Assembly (NCBI GenBank): GCA_002840905.1
Contig: PHDD01000008.1
Span: 80,774-144,773, forward strand
Direction: 5' to 3'
Origin: Bacteroidetes bacterium HGW-Bacteroidetes-4
GTDB taxonomy: Bacteria > Bacteroidota > Bacteroidia > Bacteroidales > SZUA-534
Length of the DNA: 64,000 nt
Shown: one piece after another, positions 26,187 through 33,706 of the stretch
Layout: each line of letters begins with the position of its first letter
How positions within the stretch are numbered: the stretch's first letter is position 1
Made by a program: the position numbers and the translations under genes
The notes under the pieces: model-generated
Databases searched by the model: none
Told to the model about the DNA's origin: nothing
Seen by the model: only the letters and a program-made list of their open reading frames with translations

Positions 26187-27266
26187 TTATTGTTCTTTTC
26201 CCTTTACCTTCTTTTTGTAATAGTCTTTTACTGTTTTTCCAAACATTTTTTCTTTCTTTTTTCTTTCGATAAGGCTGGTTTCAAAAAAGGCCTTTTCTTT
26301 TTCCAACTTCAGGTAGTTTTCATGGGCAGCGGGGTCGATAGTTCCGTTCTCAACTGCTTTAAGAACGGCGCATCCGGCTTCGATGGTATGGGTACAATCG
26401 GAAAACTTACAATTTTCTGAAAGACGAACGATGTCGTCGAAGGTTGTTTCCAGTCCCTGATTGGTATCTACAACTCCCACTTCACGCATTCCCGGATTGT
26501 CTATAAGCAATCCTCCATTTTCCAGAACTATTAACTGGCGGTGACTGGTCACGTGCCGGCCCCGGTTTGAATGCTGACAGATTGCTCCTGTACTCATTGT
26601 TTGTTTACCGGAAAGTGAATTTATCAGGGTCGATTTTCCCACACCCGAAGAACCCAGCAGGCAATAGGTTTTTCCTTTTTCAATAAGCCGGGTTAACTCA
26701 TCGAGCCCATTGCCCGTAACATTACTTAGTGCAAGCACCGGCACATCGTTTATTCGCTCCTTTATCCGGGAAATAAGAGCCGTTTTAGCTGTTTCACCAA
26801 TCAAATCGGTTTTGGTTAAAACAATTATTGGGTTTACCCGCGAGGAATTGCAAATGGTCAGGTACCTTTCGAGCCGGTTCAGGTTAAAATCGCGGTCAAC
26901 AGCCTGAATAAGCAAAGCATAATCAACATTGGCCGCTATCACCTGAAGGGCTCTTTTTGCGCCGGGAGCCTGTCTCGCTATGGTTGAAAAACGCGGGATA
27001 ACACTATGAATTATTGAAAAATCGGGTTCGTATATGTTTAGGGCTACCCAATCGCCAACGGCCGGATAATCTTCACGACTCAGGGCCGAGAACCTTAAAT
27101 TCCCGGTTATTTCGGCATCAAAAATTCCTTTTTCGCATCGTACGGTGTACCTTCCCTTGTGTTCTGAAATAACCCGTCCAAGCTCAAAAGTATTTAATTG
27201 TTGCCCTGCCCTTAAAGCTTCAATTCGTTGATTGTATCCAAAATCTTCTAATATCATGACTGCCAA
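26187..27266 (-). CDS. rsgA: Ribosome small subunit-dependent GTPase
   Basis: Late 30S-subunit maturation GTPase, 359 residues. An N-terminal OB fold (residues ~28-105, GRYTVRCEKGIFDAEI ... DYPAVGDWVAL) precedes a circularly permuted GTPase domain, in which the NKxD-type motif LTKTDL (about 154) comes before the P-loop GSSGVGKSTLINSL (about 206) and DNPGMREVG. The C-terminal zinc knuckle is CKFSDCTHTIEAGC (Cys-x5-Cys-x-His-x5-Cys). It is complete, with all key residues present, and forms a single-gene unit. Confidence 0.97.
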   Translation of the reverse strand: MAVMILEDFGYNQRIEALRAGQQLNTFELGRVISEHKGRYTVRCEKGIFDAEITGNLRFSALSREDYPAVGDWVALNIYEPDFSIIHSVIPRFSTIARQAPGAKRALQVIAANVDYALLIQAVDRDFNLNRLERYLTICNSSRVNPIIVLTKTDLIGETAKTALISRIKERINDVPVLALSNVTGNGLDELTRLIEKGKTYCLLGSSGVGKSTLINSLSGKQTMSTGAICQHSNRGRHVTSHRQLIVLENGGLLIDNPGMREVGVVDTNQGLETTFDDIVRLSENCKFSDCTHTIEAGCAVLKAVENGTIDPAAHENYLKLEKEKAFFETSLIERKKKEKMFGKTVKDYYKKKVKGKEQ

Positions 27267-27563
27267 TTTTAAAAGAGCTTATCGGATAATAAAATTATGA
27301 AAATTGCAATAAATAGCGCATGTTAATGGCTGAATTTTAAATAAATTACATAAAGATTCAGTATTCAGTTGACTGGATTTTTCCGCCAAAGGTATTTTAA
27401 AGTTTGGCTTGCCACAAAAACAGTATTATTGGCAGTTGTAGTAAGCAGCAGCCCTTTGCCCGTATTTGGTTATACCTGGTTAATCTGCACTAAACAACCA
27501 GGGTAGATTTATGCAAAACTGTTGCCTGGTTTTCCTTAGTGTGGGTTGACACTGTATTTCAAT

Positions 27564-28574
27564 TTACCTTGTTTTTTCTGTTTTTTCTTTTGTAAAGTTG
27601 CTCATGTCAAAATTTAACTGGCCTTCAAAAGCATGGTTTCGTTCGTTACAATCTTTTCTTTTACAATGCTTACAGTATTTCTTAAAACACTCATCGGTAT
27701 GCAGATTAAAAACAATATCTTCATTAAAATTTGAAACCAATAATTTTTTTAATTTTTCGCCTTCTTCATGCGCTTCGGACAAATACAAATTCCATGGCAA
27801 AACCAAATCACAATTTATATGAAATGCGTTTCCGTATTTAACCAGCTTAAAATTGTGGATATCAATCCACTCATCCGGTTTGTTGTTGTCAATTACTTTA
27901 CCAAATTGTTCAATCAGTTTGAAATCGGCCTCGTCCATCAAATGCGAAGTGGTTTCTTTAAGTATTTTCAAACCGGTTATTATAATAATAGTACCGAAAA
28001 TCAAGGCAATTAAGCTGTCTAACCACGCTAACTTTGTATAGTAAAGCAAAACTAAACCCACTACTAAACCAATGGATGAATAGGTGTCGGATTGTAAGTG
28101 TTTTCCACCCGATATTAAAGCAATTGAATTGTTTTTTTTGCCTATTCTTATACTATACCAACCAATTAAGTAATTTAACAAACCGGCAAGGGCAACAATA
28201 AGAATACCTATATCTAATTGCGAAACTTCAGCCGGGACAAAAAGCCGTTTTATTGCTTCAAAAATGATGATTATTCCCGCAATAATAATTAAAAAACCTT
28301 CGACAGATGCCGATAAAAATTCTGCTTTCCCATGGCCAAACGGATGGTTTTCGTCTTTTGGCTGCAACGATATGTATATGGCATACAATGTAATAAAACC
28401 TGTTGTTACATTTACGGTGCTTTCAAGCGCATCGGTTAATATACCTACTGAATTGGTAAGGAAATAGGCAATTAGTTTTCCGACAAATATTACAAATGAT
28501 GAAATTGCAATATTTCGTTGAACATTGAATTTCAGGTCGGTTTTAGATTTTGTTTTTTTCACTATTCCATCCAA
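27564..28574 (-). CDS. Cation diffusion facilitator exporter
   Basis: A 336-residue CDF transporter with six membrane helices and a cytoplasmic C-terminal domain. The TM2 site is DALESTVNVTTG (one Asp kept, the usual second His/Asp changed to Asn), the TM5 site is HLQSDTYSSIGLV (His-x3-Asp), and HPFGHGKAEFLSA is the family signature between helices. The tail has a dense Cys/His cluster, ECFKKYCKHCKRKDCNERNH. The start ATG overlaps the end of the upstream diheme lipoprotein gene by 13 nt, so translation is coupled. Zinc, iron or cobalt are possible substrates. Confidence 0.93.
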   Translation of the reverse strand: MDGIVKKTKSKTDLKFNVQRNIAISSFVIFVGKLIAYFLTNSVGILTDALESTVNVTTGFITLYAIYISLQPKDENHPFGHGKAEFLSASVEGFLIIIAGIIIIFEAIKRLFVPAEVSQLDIGILIVALAGLLNYLIGWYSIRIGKKNNSIALISGGKHLQSDTYSSIGLVVGLVLLYYTKLAWLDSLIALIFGTIIIITGLKILKETTSHLMDEADFKLIEQFGKVIDNNKPDEWIDIHNFKLVKYGNAFHINCDLVLPWNLYLSEAHEEGEKLKKLLVSNFNEDIVFNLHTDECFKKYCKHCKRKDCNERNHAFEGQLNFDMSNFTKEKTEKTR

Positions 28575-29017
28575 AGTTTAGCTGTTGTGGTCCCATGACA
28601 AGCATTGCAGGCTCCCGTAGTTATTTTTGACGTCATAAATTTTTGTTCGCCGTTTGTTCCATAAATACCCGCAAAAAGCCCCTCCCCAAAATCAATTTCT
28701 TCGGTAGAATAAAAATTACCCTTTATATCGTTGTCTACAATAATTATTGTTGTGCCTGAACCATTGGGTTCGCTTGTAAGTTTTACACTACCGTTTGGGT
28801 AAGCCACTGTTTTTGATTTGTCGTACAAACTGCCTGCAATGGTAAACCAACCTTCACCATCACCACCCGAAACATGGCAATTCATACAATTTTGCCCCAA
28901 ATTGTGACTTTCGTCTGTATTGTTCTGACTAATCTTTGTTTCGTTTTCATTTTCATTTTCACACGCAGGAAATAAAACGAAGGTAAACATTGCGATGATT
29001 AAATAATTCAGTTTCAT
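28562..29017 (-). CDS. Diheme cytochrome c-type lipoprotein
   Basis: A 151-residue lipoprotein: signal peptide with lipobox LFPAC (Cys near residue 19), then an acidic NENENE linker. Two heme-binding CxxCH motifs are present: NCMNCH near residue 44 and ACNACH near residue 139. Between them is a beta-rich domain (GWFTIAGSLYDKSKTVAYPNG). It is likely a small periplasmic or surface-anchored electron carrier. It overlaps and is coupled to the CDF exporter gene, an unusual pairing that suggests redox chemistry linked to metal export (inference). Confidence 0.85.
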   Translation of the reverse strand: MKLNYLIIAMFTFVLFPACENENENETKISQNNTDESHNLGQNCMNCHVSGGDGEGWFTIAGSLYDKSKTVAYPNGSVKLTSEPNGSGTTIIIVDNDIKGNFYSTEEIDFGEGLFAGIYGTNGEQKFMTSKITTGACNACHGTTTAKLWME

Positions 29018-29622
29018 AAGATGCTTATGTTTTAATACTATTATTTCAAAATTAATCCAATCACAGCCATAAACAGCTGGTTTTTCGTTTTTTTTATAAA
29101 GAACAACCTTGTTTTTATAAACCGGATCTTCAATTATTAGCTTATACTCCTATAGAAACCCAAAACGAAACCGCAAGCCAAAGTACGAAAAATTGGGTTT
29201 GAAACATATTTTGTTTTGAGTTTTCACCTTCCATCGGTTTATATCGGGTGAATATGGATGGTAAGGTTTTTGAGTCGGCATTAAATTAAAAAGTAGGGAA
29301 AAAATTAAATCAAGTGAATTACCACGAATATCAAAAACAAGCAGGCTATTATTTCGTGTATTTCTTTTATTTATTCGTTATTGAAATTTAGGTGCATCCA
29401 CAATGGATTTTCCACCGAATAAAGCATAAACCCGGAAAGGCTACAAAACAAACCTGTCTACCGGAGAGGCATGGGTTCACCAAGTATCAAAATGTTGCCT
29501 GATGTAGCTTGTGAGCTACTGATTATTCATTGTAAATTGCTAATTGTTATCTGGCTGCAGACTGCCAACTGAATACTGTGGTCTAATTAACGGCTGCTGC
29601 TGTTTCAAAGTAACTATTCAAC
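29018..29622. other. Intergenic region with Bacteroidota word repeats
   Basis: About 600 nt without a supported gene. The segment 29515-29600 consists of short words such as ATTCATTGTAAATTGCTAATTG and CTGACTGCCAACTG-like strings (each under 20 nt) that recur at 40290-40660 in this window. The rest is AT-rich and unremarkable. Confidence 0.6.
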
Positions 29623-30525
29623 TTACTCAACCAGCTCCGGTTCTTCCTGCCAATCGTTATAACTCACATAACGGAAAGTCCAATAACCCGCTTCACCATG
29701 ATCGAAATTAACGCTCATCAGATCAAAGGAGGGCATGGCCTCAACACTCACGAAAAAGGCTACTGAATCGGGAAGGTTGGTTCCATGATTCGAACTTGTG
29801 CCTAAAAAGGGGAAACCAATCCAGGCTCCTTTACCTCTGAGTATAATAATTCCTTCACTTTCGTTATATTCGAAATTGTGCCTGGCGGAAAGCCAAAGGC
29901 TGAGATCGACCGTATTTACTACCATGTTTTCAGCGCTTGGAATAAAGCAGGTTTCAAACAGCGTATCTTCGGGAGGCCAGATGGATTGGTATCCCCAGAA
30001 TACATTTTTATCGTCAAACTCAAAAGTTCCGTCTTTATAAAAGGTAAATTCATGCCTATAAAGACAACTTCGGGAACCATCGTTATAAAACCCTTCCCAC
30101 CACAAATCGGGTTCCGAAGGATTCGGCCCCATAGTTGCAGCTGGTCCAACCCGGTAAAGTTTCCATGTTTTCGATTCCTTGCCGTACAACCAGCTATGGG
30201 GATCGGTAGGAACTCCACTGAGTATAATTTCTTGTGAGATGAAAGCTTCCTTAGCATCATTTCCATAAGCGGTCAGGCTTACCTCATAAATTCCCTGCTT
30301 AGCATAGGTGTAAACCGGATGCTCAAGATTTGAACTGTCGCCGTTACCAAAGTCCCAGGAATAGTGCAGGGCATTTTCGGATAAATTGGTAAAACGAACC
30401 TTGTGAAAATCCATTTCATCTATTTCATAGCTGAACTCAGCACGAATCGGGGGCTCTACATCCTTATTCCTATCGCTACATGAAACAATAAGGCATCCCA
30501 TCAGAATAATTACACTTTTTTTCAT
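29623..30525 (-). CDS. PKD-domain lipoprotein
   Basis: A 300-residue lipoprotein: MKKSVIILMGCLIVSC gives a short signal peptide with lipobox IVSC. Residues ~28-105 form a PKD domain (SYEIDEMDFHKVRFTNLSEN, HYSWDFGNGDSSNLEHPVYTY, GIYEVSLTAYG). The C-terminal ~190 residues begin SWLYGKESKTWKL, a type seen in surface lipoproteins of Bacteroidota with glycan- or protein-binding roles. Likely exposed on the outer membrane. Specific ligand unknown. Confidence 0.88.
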   Translation of the reverse strand: MKKSVIILMGCLIVSCSDRNKDVEPPIRAEFSYEIDEMDFHKVRFTNLSENALHYSWDFGNGDSSNLEHPVYTYAKQGIYEVSLTAYGNDAKEAFISQEIILSGVPTDPHSWLYGKESKTWKLYRVGPAATMGPNPSEPDLWWEGFYNDGSRSCLYRHEFTFYKDGTFEFDDKNVFWGYQSIWPPEDTLFETCFIPSAENMVVNTVDLSLWLSARHNFEYNESEGIIILRGKGAWIGFPFLGTSSNHGTNLPDSVAFFVSVEAMPSFDLMSVNFDHGEAGYWTFRYVSYNDWQEEPELVE

Positions 30526-30681
30526 AAACTACCCTCCGTTTAAGGTAAGCTTGTCTGGTATACTACGGTATTTCTGGTTGCTTTACGCTACTTGCTTACT
30601 TTCCTTAGTCCTGATCATCCATTCGATTAATTATTACAAAACCTGCATGCAAAAATAAGTTCATGCTGCATTTGTGATTAC

Positions 30682-31434
30682 TTATTTATTTTTCTCGTTT
30701 CCCACCAATTCAATGGTATGTACCAACAATTCAGCACCACCATAGTCTCCGTGTCCCGGAATCACTGTTTTAATATCCGGATATTTTTTCAGTATTCCGG
30801 TCACCGTGCTATCCCACACCGGAACCACGGCATCCGATAAATTTCCCAGGCCTCTTGCATCCATCGATTTAATAAGACAACCGCCAAATAGCATCTTTTT
30901 TCCGGGTATCCAGACCGTGATATTATCGAAGGAATGACCTGCTCCAAAATACCGGCAATCAATTTGTTCCCCGTTAAAATCAAAAGTTAAGGAATCGGTA
31001 AAGGGAGTCGATGGAACAGGTAATCCGATTTCGTTACATTTTTCAACCGTCATTGCATGGGCAATTGACTCAACTCCCCTGCTTTGCAAATAGCTCAATC
31101 CGCCTAAGCAGTCGTCGTGAAAATGACCAATTATTAATTTTGTTGTATTGACAGCCAACGAATCCTTTAAGTACTTCGTTAAACGCTCCGTTTTTTCATT
31201 GTCCATGGGAGTGTCAATCATCAATGCCTGTCCGTTTTTTATCAGCAACAGTCCGTTTGATGAAAATCGACCAAAATTATCGAGCTGATGCCAGCTGATA
31301 TGAACAAAAATTGAATCCTGAAGATGAACCAATTGAAGGTCCTTGTCAATTACATGCGTATTCACCGGCTGTGCCGGTAAACCTATCAGACTGGTTAATC
31401 CGAATACAAGTATTAAAATACTTCTTTTAATCAT
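30682..31434 (-). CDS. Subclass B1 metallo-beta-lactamase
   Basis: A 250-residue periplasmic enzyme with a signal peptide (residues 1-21). It has the complete B1 zinc set: HFHDD (His104, His106, Asp108), His167 in GAGHSFDN, Cys186 in LFGGCLIKS and His228 in PGHGDYGG. The order matches the site-1 (three His) and site-2 (Asp, Cys, His) ligands of CcrA/BlaB-type enzymes. Predicted to hydrolyse beta-lactams, including carbapenems, as known for this subclass; activity is not shown by sequence. There is no neighbouring mobile element apart from the repeat block 60 nt upstream. It looks like an intrinsic chromosomal gene. Confidence 0.93.
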   Translation of the reverse strand: MIKRSILILVFGLTSLIGLPAQPVNTHVIDKDLQLVHLQDSIFVHISWHQLDNFGRFSSNGLLLIKNGQALMIDTPMDNEKTERLTKYLKDSLAVNTTKLIIGHFHDDCLGGLSYLQSRGVESIAHAMTVEKCNEIGLPVPSTPFTDSLTFDFNGEQIDCRYFGAGHSFDNITVWIPGKKMLFGGCLIKSMDARGLGNLSDAVVPVWDSTVTGILKKYPDIKTVIPGHGDYGGAELLVHTIELVGNEKNK

Positions 31435-31903
31435 TCTGTTTTTTTTTGAAATGCCTCGGGTAGCAGTTTGCGTTTATTTTATTATAACATCGGTTCACGG
31501 CAGTTTGGTTTCAGTTAACCAAATTTAAAACTTTTTTCTAAAACCGTCAGTTGGATGAGGAATTATATTTCAAATTAGGTTTGGTGAGCACTTAGTCGTT
31601 AACGATTACGTTCCGTGAGGACTTCGTCGTTTTTGATTTTTTGGTATTTGGTATTTGATTCTTTTACCGCAAAGGCACAACGACGCAAAGGAAATGCTTC
31701 GCTGCTTAAACTATTGTTGTAGACCTTCCCGTATCAACGCTTGTTTTTTTAATTCGCATAATTCGTAAAAGTTATGGTTTACAAGCTCCCGGTTTATGAC
31801 CCAGGCAGTAAACACCGAGGTAAAGATTTTTTTTTTGATTGACTCAAAATTCCATCAATAGGTTCAAAGGTATTAAATGTACATCGACAACAATTTGACT
31901 GGC
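31435..31903. other. Intergenic region with left island boundary
   Basis: About 470 nt containing the flanking repeat (31494-31546) and the CGCAAAGGAAATG block (about 31690). No supported gene. The rest is AT-rich. Confidence 0.6.
31494..31546. repeat. Left copy of island-flanking repeat
   Basis: A 53-nt block starting TTCACGGCAGTTTGGTTTCA. It matches 39964-40018 at about 85-90% by hand alignment, in the same orientation. It contains an inverted repeat (TTTGGTT ... AACCAAA) and, on the minus strand, TAAATTTG, a match to the -7 consensus. A second shared block, around CGCAAAGGAAATG, lies at about 31690 and again at 40203. Confidence 0.85.
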
Positions 31904-32674
31904 TTACCTTTTGAAACGATAATCATTATGATATTTTAAAAACTCAACGTCAGGTAAAAACCTTGAAGGCAGAATAATATCTTTGTTTTCGTATTGCAGA
32001 AAATATTTCTCAAGGGCTTCAGTCCGCTTTTGCTTCAAAATAGTATTTGATATTTTAATTTTGTATTCCGGCGTAATTGTTAGTAAGCCATTTTCAAACG
32101 CTTTATCATGTAAAGCATTAATAGCAATACCATTTCTTGGGTTTAACCTGTTTTTTTCATCTTCACTCCATGGTTTAATATGGCCTGCAATCAGCAATTC
32201 ACTTTGATTTAACCCCGTTATACAGCAGGTATTATTATAGGAGGCCAAAATGGAACTTCGAAAGAACGATTGATTTACTCTTAACTTAACCATGCTTTCT
32301 CTTGTCTTTCCTTCAGGCAAATCGTTTATTTCAATAGGGCTGATGGCTTCAATGGCTTTATTTTCAAACTTTGCGAGAAGATTTTCACTTTCGTAAGGCA
32401 AGTCTTCCCAGTTATTATAAAACTCATCCCAAATCTCTTTATCTAATTTACTGGCATTAGATGCCCCCTTAATTCCTCTTATTTTTAGACTTGGATCAAG
32501 GCTGGCAAAATTTACTAATTTATAGGCAACGGAACTTGGCGTGCGATTTATTAATTCTGAAAGGCGAATAACTTGTGGATTTAAGCGGTGCAACCTTCCA
32601 AAGGGCAATTTACAATACAGGTTAATTGCTAATATCAATTCTTCTCTTGTCCATAACTTCTGTCCCTTTTTCAT
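31904..32674 (-). CDS. HNH endonuclease
   Basis: A 256-residue nuclease of the HNH_2 type found with restriction genes. The N-terminal ~60 residues (LWTREELILAINLYCKLPFG ... INRTPSSVAYKLVNF) form a helical, DNA-binding-like domain. The catalytic part has CCITG at 150-154, AGHIKPW with His165, NPRNGIAIN with Asn181 and LHDKAFENG with His189, in the expected order. It could cut foreign or modified DNA. It lies in an AT-rich island but is separated by 231 nt from the next gene, so it may be an independent unit. Confidence 0.9.
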   Translation of the reverse strand: MKKGQKLWTREELILAINLYCKLPFGRLHRLNPQVIRLSELINRTPSSVAYKLVNFASLDPSLKIRGIKGASNASKLDKEIWDEFYNNWEDLPYESENLLAKFENKAIEAISPIEINDLPEGKTRESMVKLRVNQSFFRSSILASYNNTCCITGLNQSELLIAGHIKPWSEDEKNRLNPRNGIAINALHDKAFENGLLTITPEYKIKISNTILKQKRTEALEKYFLQYENKDIILPSRFLPDVEFLKYHNDYRFKR

Positions 32675-32905
32675 TCGATATCTTCTTGGGATACAAATTC
32701 AGTTTTACAATTATGAGACAAGCACCTATGAACTTGTGTTTTTTCAATTCAATCTATTTTTTCAAATGCTTAAGGTGCTTTGGTTAATGAAAGCTTTTGT
32801 ATTTGGTTTACTCACCTTATTGTTTGTTTTCAAATGTGTTCGTAAAGGCTGCTCCCTTTAATGTTGGCTTGTGTGACTTGGAATTATACTTGACAATGTG
32901 GGATG

Positions 32906-33706
32906 TCAACCAAACCATGTATTTAACCCAAAAAGCAGCCCTAAAACAGTAGCAACCCAACCAATTATTAAAAATACAGGATGATTTACTAAATCAAAAA
33001 GTATAGAAATCGTATTCCTCTTATATACAAGAACTTTAGTGTTACTATTAAACTTTTGTAGAAATCCTCTAATTCTAGATACCTTAAAATCTAATGAAAC
33101 TAAAATTGAATTATAATTTTGTTTTTCAAACTCTTCACCTTCTCTTTCAACACTTATATAATTGACAGGCAATAATTTTGATTTACTATTAATTTTTATT
33201 ATTGAAGCAAGACTATCAGGCGACTCTGCAAATTCATCACCATACATAAACTCTAAAATGGAATATAAGTTTAGGTTTTTATGAGACGGTATTTCATGAA
33301 GTTGTTCTTTAGTACCCTGAAAAAGCTTCTCAAACCTATGTTTAATTGCAGGAAATCCAAAGTGTATATTTTTCATATCCCAATGAACCCAAAAGTAATC
33401 TGTATGCCTTATAACGAACCGGTTAAAAGATTTCAATACTTGTAATTCTAATTCTCTTAAGTTATTAGATATTTCTTCCATTATAATCCCAGCTTTATCG
33501 GCTTCATAATGAATAGAGAAATGTGCATTAATTTGGTCGTCCAATGACCTAATAACTATTGCTGTTATCAATGGAGAGATTGAATTGTCATTATCTTCAT
33601 CTGGGTACTGTGCATGGCTATAATGAATTATAAGAACTTTGGAAGGGTCGCTTAAAACTTCTTTAAGTCTATTTATACCATGCTTTCTATTCTTAACTGC
33701 ACCCAT
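32906..33706 (-). CDS. Membrane-anchored protein, possible RNase H-fold
   Basis: A 266-residue protein I do not recognise with certainty. The first ~200 residues are soluble with alternating strands and helices. VLIIHYSHAQ is near residue 24, HFSIHYEADK near 62, FWVHWDMKNIHFGFP near 105 and LYSILEFMYG near 148, an arrangement that vaguely recalls a DEDD/RNase H-type exonuclease without clear catalytic carboxylates. Residues 242-266 are one membrane helix, VFLIIGWVATVLGLLFG, placing the body in the cytoplasm or tethering it to the membrane. Its ATG overlaps the helicase stop (TAATG), so it belongs to the methyltransferase-helicase operon. A membrane-acting effector is a fair guess. Confidence 0.75.
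   Translation of the reverse strand: MGAVKNRKHGINRLKEVLSDPSKVLIIHYSHAQYPDEDNDNSISPLITAIVIRSLDDQINAHFSIHYEADKAGIIMEEISNNLRELELQVLKSFNRFVIRHTDYFWVHWDMKNIHFGFPAIKHRFEKLFQGTKEQLHEIPSHKNLNLYSILEFMYGDEFAESPDSLASIIKINSKSKLLPVNYISVEREGEEFEKQNYNSILVSLDFKVSRIRGFLQKFNSNTKVLVYKRNTISILFDLVNHPVFLIIGWVATVLGLLFGLNTWFG

Noticed and set aside
27470..27515. CCTGGTT/AACCAGG inverted repeat as a terminator for the CDF gene
   Set aside because: No T run follows on the minus strand and the distance to the stop is about 50 nt; too weak to list as a terminator.
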